Positions 33,821-42,543 of a DNA stretch of 64,000 bases are shown here, one piece after another; the stretch's first letter is position 1; every line of letters starts with the position of its first letter. The notes below the pieces were generated by a model. It searched no databases. It was not told the origin of the DNA and saw only the letters and a list, made by a program, of their open reading frames with translations. The DNA is from Spirochaetales bacterium (GTDB lineage: Bacteria > Spirochaetota > GWE2-31-10): the NCBI GenBank assembly GCA_017624275.1, contig JAGANG010000035.1, positions 65,003 through 129,002 on the forward strand. Direction: 5' to 3'. The position numbers and the translations under genes were made by a program.

Positions 33821-35056
33821 TTATTCTAAAGTTTTTTTCCATTCATCATCAAGATATTGAAGTAGCTCTTCTTTTGTTTTTTGAGCACTGAAATATTCTT
33901 GTAATCCATTTTTTGAATTCTCAAATACTGTAGAAGGCCACATTGAAAATGCCCATGGCATTGTTTTGCCTTCACCTACATATCTTACCAAATCTTGGAA
34001 AGGTGCTTGCATACCTGAAACATCAGCATTTTTTACTGTAGGCAACAATTTGAATTTTTCAACAACTAATTGAACTCCTTCTTCAGAAGTCAAGAAGTTA
34101 AGGAATAATTTTGCAGCTTCGATGTTTTCTTTAGGTGCTGTAGCAGAAATAGCTAAAGTAGAATCTGTATCTACGTATAATTTAGTCTGTTCAGGATTGT
34201 CGCTGAATGGGAATGGGAAAAATCCTGCATTCAATGTAGGATTTAATTTCATTGCAGCACCGTAAGCCCAAAGACCTTGAACCATCATTCCGTAGCTACC
34301 AGAAGCAAAATTGTTTAATGAAGAGTTGTAATCCATTTCCATTGCTTTATCGCCGCCGTTAGCTTTGAAAAAGTCGAAAACTTCAAACATTTTATCCATT
34401 TCTTCACTTGCAAATGTTCCTGTTCCTGCATTCATTTCAGCTAACCAAGCGTCAAGTTTGTCTCCGATTGAAGCTGTATGTGCCATTGAAATAAAATGTC
34501 CTAAAGGCCAAGATTCACGAATTGAAAGAGCAAACGGAGTAAAACCGTTATCAGAAATCACTTTACATACATTTTTTAATTCTGAATAAGTTTTAGGAAT
34601 TTCCAATCCTAATTTGGCAAATAAATCTTTATTGTAAACAACTCCGATTCCTGCCATGTCTAAAGGTAAAGCGTAAGCTTTTCCTTCGTATGTAACTGAT
34701 TTTTTTGCTGCATTCACAATATTTTCCATAAATGCTTCATTTGTAAGATCAGCTAAGAAACCTTCTTGAGCATATTCGAAAATTGTAGAATATGATTGAA
34801 GCATCATGATATCCGGAGCTTCACCGCCGAATAATCTAGTCTTCAATACTGTCTGAGCATCATTCGGAATTGTTTCTGTTTCAATAGTGATGTTTGGATA
34901 CAAATTGTGGAATGCTGCAGCCATTTCTTCCATTTCATTTACAATCTCTTGTTTGTAATGAAAAAGATGTAACGTTATTTTTTTGTTATTTTCTTTTTTA
35001 CATCCGACACAAAGTAAAGTTGTCGCAGCTAATAAAAATAAAACAAATCTTTTCAT
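33821..35056 (-). CDS. Extracellular sugar-binding lipoprotein of the ABC importer
   Basis: Family 1 solute-binding protein of 411 residues. Lipoprotein signal with cysteine in LLCVGCKKENN (C19), then a two-lobed binding fold: ITLHLFHYKQEIVNEMEEMA, GEAPDIMMLQSYSTIFEYAQEGFLADLT, GKAYALPLDMAGIGVVYNKDLF. Substrate is probably an oligosaccharide or glycosyl compound; the sequence does not settle it. AGAGGAG lies 7 nt before the ATG. It is the first gene of the importer and has its own promoter (35118-35090). Treponemes rely on sugar uptake of this kind. Confidence 0.9.
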   Translation of the reverse strand: MKRFVLFLLAATTLLCVGCKKENNKKITLHLFHYKQEIVNEMEEMAAAFHNLYPNITIETETIPNDAQTVLKTRLFGGEAPDIMMLQSYSTIFEYAQEGFLADLTNEAFMENIVNAAKKSVTYEGKAYALPLDMAGIGVVYNKDLFAKLGLEIPKTYSELKNVCKVISDNGFTPFALSIRESWPLGHFISMAHTASIGDKLDAWLAEMNAGTGTFASEEMDKMFEVFDFFKANGGDKAMEMDYNSSLNNFASGSYGMMVQGLWAYGAAMKLNPTLNAGFFPFPFSDNPEQTKLYVDTDSTLAISATAPKENIEAAKLFLNFLTSEEGVQLVVEKFKLLPTVKNADVSGMQAPFQDLVRYVGEGKTMPWAFSMWPSTVFENSKNGLQEYFSAQKTKEELLQYLDDEWKKTLE

Positions 35057-35089
35057 TTAAAAACTCCTCTTAATGAAAAATTGTGTTTT

Positions 35090-35118
35090 ATTCTATGGAA
35101 TAAATATGTAAAAGTCAA
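35090..35118 (-). promoter_or_regulatory. Sigma-70 promoter of the ABC importer
   Basis: On the minus strand, TTGACT (35118-35113), 17-bp spacer, TAGAAT (35095-35090). The start would lie near 35083, about 27 nt before the ATG. Confidence 0.7.
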
Positions 35119-35180
35119 AGTTTTTTTATTAATAAAAAAAATATTGTTAAATTTATAAAATATTCAACGCTCGATTAATT

Positions 35181-37508
35181 TTATAAACTTACAATTGTTA
35201 CACCGAAATTTGTTTGATAATCTCCACATTTTTCAAATTCAAACTTTTTCACATACGGACAATTTTTTAAAAAATCATGAACCATTTTTCGCAATACGCC
35301 GGCTCCGGTTCCGTGCAGGATTTTTAATTCATTAATATTTGCCGTAAGTGCATTGTCTATATAGCGTTCAAGTTGATTGTTTACGTCTTCGGCTCGCATT
35401 CCTCGAATATCTATTTCACGTTTTTTGCATTCATTAATAAAAACATTTCCGGAATAAACCGGCTTATTTTTGTTTGAGTTTATTTTCTGAAGATTTTCCG
35501 GTTTGCAAATAAGCTTAATTGCTCCGAATTGAACTTGAATATCACATTTTTTTATACCGATGACAGTCCCTTTTATATTTGTTTTTAAATCAATTACAGT
35601 GTCACCCTGTTTAAATGTTTCATTTGTGATTTCATGTTTTTCAGTCGGAATATCATCGGATAAATATTTAATATCTTCTCCGAGAAGATTTTGTGTTTCA
35701 AACGTCGCAAGAAAATCTTTTCCTTGTTTTATTGTTTCTTTTGAAGCATTATTTTCTTTAATATCTTTTACCAAACGTTCAAATTCTTTTCTAGCAGATG
35801 CCAGAAAATCTCTTTTTTTATCTTTTAGGATTTTATTTATTTCTCTGTTATTTTCTTTATATCCGGCAATTTCTTTTTCCAAACGTTCGGCTTCTCTTTG
35901 GCACTCTTCACGTTCTTTCTTCAAAAGTTCACGTTCTTCATTTAAATGTTGCAGTTCTTGCTCTATTTTCCGAATATTTTCTTCCATATTGATATAATCG
36001 TTATCAACAAGCTCCAAAGCTCTGTTGATAAGCTCATCATTAACTTCCATTCTTTTAGCAATATCAAAAGCATGACTGCTTCCTCTTGCACCGATACGCA
36101 ATCGATAAAGCGGTAAGAAATTTTCTTCATCATATTCCATTGCTGCTGTTTTAATTCGCGGTGTTACACCGGCAAATTGTTTTATTCGGTGATAATGTGT
36201 CGTAACAATGGCAATACATTCTTTTTTCAAAAGAAATTCCAGAATGCTCAAAGCCAAAGCCTCACCTTCTACAGGTGATGTTCCGCTTCCCAATTCATCA
36301 AGAACAACTAAATCGTCACTTCCGATATTATCTGTAATTTTTTTTAACTGTTTTAAATGACCTGAGAATGTAGAAAGGGAATCTTCAATAGATTGTTCAT
36401 CACCTATATCTAAATAAATGTTGTTGCATATACAAAAGGTAGAATCTGCTCCTACGGGAACCGGAATTCCTGCTTGAACCATCATTTGAAATAATGCAAC
36501 AGTTTTAATTGCTACTGTTTTTCCACCGGCATTCGGACCGGTAATCACAATTACAGAAAGTTCCCTGTTGAATTCAATATTTAACGGAACGGCATTTTTT
36601 ATCATGGGATGTCGTCCGTTTATTATTTTTATCATTTTACTGTTATTCAATCCGGGAACAACGGCATGATATGATATTCCGAATTTAGCTTTGGCATGGA
36701 AAACATCAAATCGTAAAAGTTCAGTACAAATTATTTTTAAAACGTCCGTATATTCAGACAGAACTTCAGAATATTCACGTAAAATTCTTCGAATTTCTCT
36801 GTTTTCTTCTGCATTTAACACGTTAATTTCGGAATTCAATTTCAATACAGATGACGGTATTACAAAAGCCGTTTGCCCGGAATTGGAAGAATCCAAAACA
36901 ACGCCGTCGACCATATTTCTGTAATTACTTTTTACTGCAACACATTCAAAACCGTCACGAACAGAAATAATATCTTCATTAGAATAATTCTTTGCTTTTA
37001 CATCACGAGAGAAAGCTGCGACTTCTGAATGAGATTGATTGTGGCAATATTTTATTCGTTCTCGAATTCGTTGCAATTCAGCTGACGCACTGTTTTCTAC
37101 ATAACCGTCTTGTCTTATAAAACGGACAATTTTGCGGCACATAGGTAAAAAAGTGAGTTTTGCGGAAAATAAAGATTTCAGAAAAGAATGAGAAAATGAA
37201 TCTTTTAAATACGAATATAAAACAACAGCTTCTGCCAAACAACGCAACTCAACAGCATTAAGAGTAATTTTCTTTTCCAGTTCCGGAAGAAAGTTTTCAA
37301 ATGACTCAAATTCTTGAAAATCAAGCGAGTTACCGTCTTCATAAAAACGCATTATTTCTTTGACAATATCAAAATTACCGAGAACTTTTTTATAATCGTT
37401 TATAGGAGTTTCATCTAAAAGCATTTTTTTAGCTTTGTCAGATTTTGCAAATTCCGCAACTTTTTCACAAATTACATTAAAATCGGCTTTATTTTTATCA
37501 ATATACAA
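35181..37508 (-). CDS. mutS2: MutS2 ATPase/endonuclease
   Basis: MutS2 family, with roles in recombination suppression or ribosome-collision rescue, depending on species. Walker A is VITGPNAGGKTVAIKT, followed by DIGDEQSIEDSLSTFSGH and LVVLDELGSGTSPVEGEAL. A coiled-coil (about 500-580), a KOW-like segment (FKQGDTVIDLKTNIKGTVIG) and a C-terminal Smr nuclease domain (IDIRGMRAEDVNNQLE, ILHGTGAGVLRKMV) follow. The N-terminal mismatch domain of MutS1 is absent, as expected. 775 residues, normal. Its start overlaps the kinase gene by 11 nt, so the two are probably translated together. Confidence 0.95.
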   Translation of the reverse strand: MYIDKNKADFNVICEKVAEFAKSDKAKKMLLDETPINDYKKVLGNFDIVKEIMRFYEDGNSLDFQEFESFENFLPELEKKITLNAVELRCLAEAVVLYSYLKDSFSHSFLKSLFSAKLTFLPMCRKIVRFIRQDGYVENSASAELQRIRERIKYCHNQSHSEVAAFSRDVKAKNYSNEDIISVRDGFECVAVKSNYRNMVDGVVLDSSNSGQTAFVIPSSVLKLNSEINVLNAEENREIRRILREYSEVLSEYTDVLKIICTELLRFDVFHAKAKFGISYHAVVPGLNNSKMIKIINGRHPMIKNAVPLNIEFNRELSVIVITGPNAGGKTVAIKTVALFQMMVQAGIPVPVGADSTFCICNNIYLDIGDEQSIEDSLSTFSGHLKQLKKITDNIGSDDLVVLDELGSGTSPVEGEALALSILEFLLKKECIAIVTTHYHRIKQFAGVTPRIKTAAMEYDEENFLPLYRLRIGARGSSHAFDIAKRMEVNDELINRALELVDNDYINMEENIRKIEQELQHLNEERELLKKEREECQREAERLEKEIAGYKENNREINKILKDKKRDFLASARKEFERLVKDIKENNASKETIKQGKDFLATFETQNLLGEDIKYLSDDIPTEKHEITNETFKQGDTVIDLKTNIKGTVIGIKKCDIQVQFGAIKLICKPENLQKINSNKNKPVYSGNVFINECKKREIDIRGMRAEDVNNQLERYIDNALTANINELKILHGTGAGVLRKMVHDFLKNCPYVKKFEFEKCGDYQTNFGVTIVSL

Positions 37509-39561
37509 ATTTTCCCTTCTCTTTATGAACTTTTATAGTTATGTCTTGTTCACTTTTTAAAATACCTTCTATCACACGACCGTTTCCGAATTGCATAGAA
37601 CATTTTCCCGGCGGTAAATAAAAAATAAATGTTTGCTTTTCACCTTTTACAGTCGGTTTAACTGAACTGTACGGCATTACAAGATATTTTTGAGTATCTT
37701 TATATTTTGAAAATATATGCCCGGAAGATTTTCCGTTAATTTTCATTTGAATGTTATTTACATTAGAAATAACTTTTACCACGGCAGGACGACGAGTCAG
37801 CGGAATATGAGTAATTACCGTTCTGTCATCAACTCCGAATTTTAATTTAAAACGTTTATCTAAATATTGAATGCCGTTACGTTCAAAATCTTTTACAATA
37901 AAAGCATATTCTCTATCCGAATAAAAAGGATAACTTGCTGGCGGACTTAATTTTTCCTGAATATAATCTTTCAACGGAACATTGGCATTTTTATCCCAGA
38001 TGTATAATGAATTTTCTTCTTGCAGTAATTTATTATTTATTGTGCGATAATTTTCAAATTGGAAAATAGGATATTCTGAATCAGTAAAATCATCCCAAAA
38101 TCTAAAATAAACCATAACATCTTTATTATCTAAACCGGGAATATTAACCGAAACATTTTTTCCGTTATAAGATGTTTTATCGCATTTTTGCATACTGATC
38201 GGCAGTAAATCTATAGTTTTGATAGTATCATAAGAACCTGAAGAAATTTTAATTCTGTGAGTTCCTTCTTTTAAATAGAAGGACTTTTTGAATATCATTT
38301 CCCCGTTGTTAAAAACGGCTTTTTTTGACGGCTGATTATCTATTCTGTAATAAATAGTTTCCGGATCCATTCTCTTAGGGCAATTAAAAGACAAATTTAT
38401 TTTTCCGTATTGATTACGTAAAACCCATTCGTAATGGCGATTAGTCTTAAAAAAGACAGCAACACAGAACAAAAATATTATAAAGAAAACCGTTCTTTTA
38501 AAATTAAGCTTGCTTTTTCTTGTCAGTTCCAAATTCTTTGAATAGTAAGGCAATTTAGACAAATCTTTTTCTTGTTTTAAAAGACATTTAACGGAAGCTT
38601 TAAGCTCATAAACATTGTATTTTCTAAAATATTTTTTTAATAAGTTTATCACCGGAATAAAGTTTTTATATCGTTTACGAATATCCGGATTGAAAGTTTT
38701 TGCTAAAATTTTCTTACATATATCTGGTAAATTTTTAACCAATTTTCCCGCCGGAACATATTTTCCATGTGCTATAGCGGCAAGTACTTCACTTGAAAAT
38801 TCATTTCTGAACGGAACAATTCCTGTAAGCATTTCGTAAAGCACTACTCCCAAAGAATATATATCAGATTGATATGTAATTTCTTTTGTTGCACTGAATT
38901 GTTCTGGCGACATATAAGCCGGCGTACCGATTACAGAACCGGTAGAAGTCAAACTTTTTTCGGAATCATTTCCTTTTTGTGCGGCAATTCCGAAGTCTAT
39001 AATTTTTACATCACCGTTTTCGGAAATAAGAATATTTTGCGGTTTAATATCACGATGAACAACTTTTTTTATGTGAGCGTGGTGCAATCCCAATGCAGCT
39101 TGATAAAAAATAAATAATGCCATAGCCGGCGGAAGTTGTCTGTTTATTTTTATAAGTTGACTCAAAGACATTCCTTTTACATATTCCATTGCAATGTAAG
39201 TAGAAGTTCCGCCTTTGAAATGGTCGTAAACTTGAACAATATTTTCATGACGAAAACTAAGCATGACTTTAGCTTCACGCAAAAAACGTTCTCTTGTTTC
39301 TTTATCACGAATTTTTAATTCTTTAAGAATAATTTCTTGTTTTAATGTTGGGTGAATTCCTTTGTAAACTTTACCCATTCCCCCCTCACCGATTATTCCG
39401 GTGATTTTATAATCTTTAATCATTGGCGTTTTTGTTACACGTTTAGTAACGGTAGTTTTAGATGTTTGAGATGCTTTAGTAGTTTTTGTTGCAGGCGTTT
39501 TCTTTACCGTTTTTTGTGATGTAGATTTTTGAGGTTCAATTTTAACAGTTTTATCAGACAT
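37498..39561 (-). CDS. Membrane Ser/Thr protein kinase (Hanks type)
   Basis: A 687-residue bitopic kinase. The N-terminal 47 residues are a basic Thr/Lys/Ser-rich region. The kinase domain runs about 50-310: GIIGEGGMGKVYKG (Gly loop), IILKELKI (Lys), HRDIKPQNILI, IIDFGIAAQKG and GTPAYMSPEQF (activation segment). One membrane helix at about 358-376 (TVFFIIFLFCVAVFF), then a beta-rich extracytoplasmic region of about 310 residues without PASTA repeats. All catalytic residues are present, so it should be active. The substrate is unknown. Overlap with mutS2 is the only context. Confidence 0.92.
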   Translation of the reverse strand: MSDKTVKIEPQKSTSQKTVKKTPATKTTKASQTSKTTVTKRVTKTPMIKDYKITGIIGEGGMGKVYKGIHPTLKQEIILKELKIRDKETRERFLREAKVMLSFRHENIVQVYDHFKGGTSTYIAMEYVKGMSLSQLIKINRQLPPAMALFIFYQAALGLHHAHIKKVVHRDIKPQNILISENGDVKIIDFGIAAQKGNDSEKSLTSTGSVIGTPAYMSPEQFSATKEITYQSDIYSLGVVLYEMLTGIVPFRNEFSSEVLAAIAHGKYVPAGKLVKNLPDICKKILAKTFNPDIRKRYKNFIPVINLLKKYFRKYNVYELKASVKCLLKQEKDLSKLPYYSKNLELTRKSKLNFKRTVFFIIFLFCVAVFFKTNRHYEWVLRNQYGKINLSFNCPKRMDPETIYYRIDNQPSKKAVFNNGEMIFKKSFYLKEGTHRIKISSGSYDTIKTIDLLPISMQKCDKTSYNGKNVSVNIPGLDNKDVMVYFRFWDDFTDSEYPIFQFENYRTINNKLLQEENSLYIWDKNANVPLKDYIQEKLSPPASYPFYSDREYAFIVKDFERNGIQYLDKRFKLKFGVDDRTVITHIPLTRRPAVVKVISNVNNIQMKINGKSSGHIFSKYKDTQKYLVMPYSSVKPTVKGEKQTFIFYLPPGKCSMQFGNGRVIEGILKSEQDITIKVHKEKGKFVY

Positions 39562-39704
39562 TTTTATTATCCGTAAAATAAGAAATTGCCGTATGGTAGC
39601 AAAAAAAAATACAATTTTCCAGTATATGAACGGTCGATTATCATGCTTTTTAATAAAAAAGACATCAAAAATAGTGAATGAATTGACTATAAGGAACTTG
39701 ACAA

Positions 39705-39836
39705 TTGAGGAGGCTTTTTTTACAAGAGATTACAGTTTTAAAGGAAGATGGAAACGTAGTAGTAAATCAAGTGCGTTACTATTTTGACGGGGATAAATTA
39801 ATCCTTGGTGGTACTGCATACGAAAGAAAGAACTAA
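39705..39836 (+). CDS. Possible 43-residue small protein, or remnant
   Basis: A short frame from TTG 39705 to TAA 39836. Its C-terminal part (EITVLKEDGNVVVNQVRYYF, then DGDKLILGGTAYERKN) looks like a real beta-rich protein end and resembles small phage-like treponemal hypotheticals in character. AAGGA at 39691-39695 fits the start, and a bidirectional terminator follows at 39853. It could also be the 3' remnant of a longer gene, since another frame covers its 5' side. The rest of the 39562-39900 gap holds nothing else I can name. Confidence 0.35.
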   Translation: MRRLFLQEITVLKEDGNVVVNQVRYYFDGDKLILGGTAYERKN

Positions 39837-39852
39837 TTTATATTTGCTGACA

Positions 39853-39884
39853 AAAAAAGGACTGTTGTAAAACAGTCCTTTTTT
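39853..39884. terminator. Bidirectional Rho-independent terminator
   Basis: AAAAAAGGACTGTT and AACAGTCCTTTTTT form a perfect 14-bp stem with a GTAA loop. It serves the flavin reductase gene on the minus strand and the small frame on the plus strand. Confidence 0.92.
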
Positions 39885-39900
39885 ATGCTCATAATCTATT

Positions 39901-40443
39901 TTACAGTTTTTGTCCCAGTTCATACGCTCTTTTTATAATCTCAGCATCGTCTGTCACAGGTATTGCTTCTGTATGAACAATAATATCTTGCAATTCCATA
40001 CCATACGCTTCAAATCGAGACAAAAACCATTTATAGGCACTTTCATAACCGTTGACATCAGAATTTCCTTGTGAAAAAACTCCGATTAATTTTTTACCGG
40101 CTTTCAAACGTAATGTTCTGTCTTTTTTACGTAGGCAATAATGACGATTTAAAAAGCTTATCATGGGACCGCAAACATTAGCGTGATAATTAGGCGATGA
40201 CACAATTAAAACATCAGCTTCATGTAAATCATTCCAATACATTTTTAAATCATCATTTAATACACAATCAATTTCGTTTTTCTTACAATTTCCGCAAGCT
40301 TGACATCCTTTTAAATTCATTTTGTTTACTTCATAGACAGAACAAACATGACCATTTTCTTCCGCTCCTTTTAAAATTGTTTTTACAATAGCAGAAGATG
40401 CACTTTGTTCCCTCGGACTTCCCAATATTGCGATTATTTTCAT
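39901..40443 (-). CDS. NAD(P)H-dependent FMN reductase / iron-sulfur flavoprotein family
   Basis: Flavodoxin-fold oxidoreductase of 180 residues. The FMN phosphate loop is LGSPREQSASSAI. Cysteines in GCQACGNCKKNEIDC (about 47-61) match the cluster-binding segment of iron-sulfur flavoproteins, and IVSSPNYHANVCGPMISFL is the second FMN motif. It probably passes electrons from NAD(P)H to quinones or other acceptors and may protect against oxygen. It is monocistronic with its own terminator. The true redox partner is unknown. Confidence 0.85.
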   Translation of the reverse strand: MKIIAILGSPREQSASSAIVKTILKGAEENGHVCSVYEVNKMNLKGCQACGNCKKNEIDCVLNDDLKMYWNDLHEADVLIVSSPNYHANVCGPMISFLNRHYCLRKKDRTLRLKAGKKLIGVFSQGNSDVNGYESAYKWFLSRFEAYGMELQDIIVHTEAIPVTDDAEIIKRAYELGQKL

Positions 40444-40662
40444 TTATTCCTCCATATTTTATTTTGTAACATTTAATTTAAAATTAATTATAGATTTTGA
40501 AAAAATAGAACAAAGTTTTTTTGCCTACAAGTTAAAGTATCCAATAACAGAGATAAGCTTGATTGCTTTTTTTGTTTATGGGCGAAAAATAAATAACTTT
40601 GTTATTATTTTACTGTGATTTATAACAAATAAACAAAATAAGACAAATATTTATAATAAGCT

Positions 40663-40686
40663 AAAACACCGTTTAAACCATGTTTT
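40663..40686. repeat. Dispersed palindrome, copy 3
   Basis: AAAACACCGTTTAAAC followed by CATGTTTT, a 24-bp near-palindrome with two central mismatches. Its first 16 bases are identical to the copy at 48. It lies 55 bp upstream of the unknown gene at 40742, with a TATAAT at 40709-40714 between. The remainder of the 40444-40741 gap shows no gene. Confidence 0.55.
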
Positions 40687-40741
40687 AAAGGGTAAATTAA
40701 AAGAAGGTTATAATATTTAGATAAACTACGGGGACAAAATT

Positions 40742-41359
40742 ATGGATTTTGAAAAAATTTTTGCACTTAACAAATTTTTTGAGGACGAGATAAAAACCGA
40801 CATACAAAAGGACATAGCAGCTTTGAAGAATAGCTTTTTTGCGTTGGATTCGTCTTTTGACAACTTGCTCAGTAATTATCTTTTAGTTCCATTAACCGAA
40901 TCGGAGAATGACATTGAAACTGATAAAAAAAGTATAAAAGATTCCTATGAGTCTTTCTTTGCGGATTTTAAACGAAGCTCAAATTTACTCGTTGAATTAT
41001 ATGATAAATATAACGATTCAAATGATTTTAAAAATTTAGGACTTTCAGCAACTATTGAAGACAGATTTCAAAATGCAAAAGAACTTTACGACATAGTAAC
41101 GACAAAAGTAAATGAAATTACAAACCAAAATTTCAAGGAACTTGCAAAACATCTTAATGATGCTTATTATGCTTATGTTTTTCTACTTTGTGGCTTAAAT
41201 TCGATTATCAACGCTTATAACAAAAAACAACCACAGACAACTTTGAAGCAAATCGAAAATGTTCCTGAATCACCAGATATAGAAGTTTTTTCAGATACTA
41301 ATATTTCTGATTTCATAAAAATTTTCGTGGCTTCCTTACCTACGCTTGTTGTGAATTAA
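40742..41359 (+). CDS. Unknown helical protein of 205 residues
   Basis: Acidic and lysine-rich, with long predicted helices over residues 1-165. Heptad-like spacing suggests a helical bundle. There is no signal peptide, although VFLLCGLNSIINAY (about 148) is mildly hydrophobic. No family is recognised. It sits at the left edge of an accessory block with small broken ORFs and a toxin-antitoxin pair, and behind a dispersed palindrome, which suggests recent acquisition. The ribosome site (GGGGAC) is weak. Confidence 0.6.
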   Translation: MDFEKIFALNKFFEDEIKTDIQKDIAALKNSFFALDSSFDNLLSNYLLVPLTESENDIETDKKSIKDSYESFFADFKRSSNLLVELYDKYNDSNDFKNLGLSATIEDRFQNAKELYDIVTTKVNEITNQNFKELAKHLNDAYYAYVFLLCGLNSIINAYNKKQPQTTLKQIENVPESPDIEVFSDTNISDFIKIFVASLPTLVVN

Positions 41360-41361
41360 AA

Positions 41362-41520
41362 ATGCTGAATAATCAATTATCCATAAATGACTGTCAAAAA
41401 GTCGTTGGGATTGGTATAGTTGTTCTTACAGACAGTTCTAAGCAAAAAGCAGAAAATCACTGGTATCAGTGCAAAGGTGTTGGTAAATGCATGATGAAGA
41501 TAAAAAGATGGAAGAAATAA
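41362..41520 (+). CDS. Possible 52-residue ORF, unknown
   Basis: The frame from ATG 41362 encodes a basic peptide with VVGIGIVVLTDSSKQKAENH and an HWYQCKGVGKCMMK end. It begins right after the 205-residue gene and overlaps the next frame by 34 nt. No ribosome site is clear and no family is recognised. It may be a degraded gene piece. Confidence 0.3.
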   Translation: MLNNQLSINDCQKVVGIGIVVLTDSSKQKAENHWYQCKGVGKCMMKIKRWKK

Positions 41521-41709
41521 GAGTAGATTATTTAGTAAAATACACCGGTGTTTCAACCCCAGACATTGAAAACGGTAAAGTTTATAAATGCGTCGCAGAA
41601 TGGTATGATGAGAAAAAACAGTTGCATGATTTAAGTAGTAGTTGATGACTGTGGGGAAAATTATCTCTATTCCTCCAACTATAACAACAAGTATTTTTGT
41701 CTCTTGTAA
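41487..41709 (+). pseudogene. Frameshifted small-protein gene
   Basis: The frame from ATG 41487 reads EEIRVDYLVKYTGVSTPDIE and NGKVYKCVAEWYDEKKQLHD, then stops at 41645. The +1 frame continues with VVVDDCGENYLYSSNYNN to 41709. The combined order (VKYTG-S... KVYKC... VVDD-GE-YLY) matches a small SH3-like bacterial protein family whose intact members end in a VIDESGEDYLYP-type motif. The frame break lies at about 41631-41637. It appears inactivated, unless translation shifts. The family memory is not tied to a named domain. Confidence 0.55.
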
Positions 41710-41765
41710 ATTACGAGACTTTAACTCAATTATTATATCATAGATTAAAAAAAAGAAAATAATTC

Positions 41766-41801
41766 TTGACTTCATACAAACACCGTAGTACATCGTATTA
41801 C
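41766..41801 (+). promoter_or_regulatory. Candidate promoter and operator of the toxin-antitoxin pair
   Basis: TTGACT (41766-41771) is a possible -35 box. Two 7-bp palindromes, GTAGTAC (41785-41791) and GTATTAC (41795-41801), are centred exactly 10 bp apart and cover the expected -10 region. Ribbon-helix-helix antitoxins commonly bind such tandem half-turn sites, so autorepression is plausible. The -10 box itself is poor. Confidence 0.4.
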
Positions 41802-41834
41802 AGGAAGTAAAATTTCTTTTAAACAGGAGAAAAT

Positions 41835-42053
41835 ATGAGTTTTTCAATTAGATTAAATCCAAACGAAAAGGCATTGGCTGAAAGCTACGCAAAATTACAT
41901 TCTCTTAGTCTTGCAGAAGCATTCAAACAAGCCTTATTTGAAAAAATAGAAGATGAATATGATATTGCCTTGGCAGAAATTGCCTATAAAGAATATCAAG
42001 AAAATCCAAAAACATATTCTCATGATGAAGTTATCGAGATGCTGGGCTTATGA
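41835..42053 (+). CDS. RHH-type antitoxin (RelB/DUF6290-like)
   Basis: A 72-residue acidic protein. The N-terminal MSFSIRLNPNEKALAESYAK (beta strand then helix) with LAEAFKQALFEKIEDEYD is a ribbon-helix-helix DNA-binding fold. The C-terminal half (YKEYQENPKTYSHDEVIEML) would wrap the toxin. AGGAG lies 6 nt upstream of the ATG. Its stop overlaps the toxin start by 4 nt, the normal order antitoxin then toxin. It likely represses its own promoter. Confidence 0.85.
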   Translation: MSFSIRLNPNEKALAESYAKLHSLSLAEAFKQALFEKIEDEYDIALAEIAYKEYQENPKTYSHDEVIEMLGL

Positions 42054-42319
42054 CATATCATGTAATCTATACAGAAAAAGCTATCAAAGAATTAAAAAAA
42101 TTAGATAAATTCACACAAAAGATTATCATCTCTTGGATTGGAAAAAATCTTGAAGGTTGCGAGAATCCAAGAGCTCACGGAAAAAGTCTTACTGCAAATC
42201 GCAAAGGTCAATGGCGATACAGAATCGGTGATTATCGGCTCCTTTGCGAAATTGAAGATGATAAAATCATTATTACAGTTTTAAATATTGGTCACAGAAG
42301 AGAAGTTTATAACAAATGA
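42050..42319 (+). CDS. RelE/ParE-superfamily toxin
   Basis: An 89-residue basic protein of the RelE fold. YTEKAIKELKKLDKFTQKII, a GKSLTANRKGQWRYRIGDYR core and IITVLNIGHRREVYNK at the end are characteristic. The R in WRYRIGDYR and the terminal HRREVY match catalytic or substrate-contact positions of RelE-type ribosome-dependent mRNA nucleases; ParE (gyrase) activity is less likely but possible. It is co-translated with the antitoxin. Confidence 0.87.
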   Translation: MTYHVIYTEKAIKELKKLDKFTQKIIISWIGKNLEGCENPRAHGKSLTANRKGQWRYRIGDYRLLCEIEDDKIIITVLNIGHRREVYNK

Positions 42320-42502
42320 GACTTCTTTTTTGAAGGATTATTATAATTCATTTTGACCTCTAAAAAACGGACAGTGTTCTTTTTTGCACATCATTTTATT
42401 TTTGGGTATTTTGCGACTGTACTTTTATGATAACATTTCAGGATGTTAAGCATTATCTAAACTAGATTTGGTTTTAATGGGATAATTCCGAGATAAATTA
42501 AT

Positions 42503-42531
42503 TTGACGAATAATTTTTACGGTGATATATT
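42503..42531 (+). promoter_or_regulatory. Sigma-70 promoter of the thiCD operon
   Basis: TTGACG (42503-42508), 17-bp spacer, TATATT (42526-42531). The start near 42538 places the riboswitch at the very 5' end of the transcript. 42320-42502 holds no other recognised feature. Confidence 0.75.
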
Positions 42532-42543
42532 TGCAATATAAAT

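Noticed and set aside
39593-39787. 64-residue plus-strand frame
   Set aside because: It overlaps the better small frame at 39705 and has no ribosome site. Its sequence looks like a random AT-rich translation.
41377-41847. 156-residue minus-strand frame
   Set aside because: Cys/Phe/Tyr-rich antisense translation covering the pseudogene and the toxin-antitoxin promoter. No start signal and no protein-like pattern.
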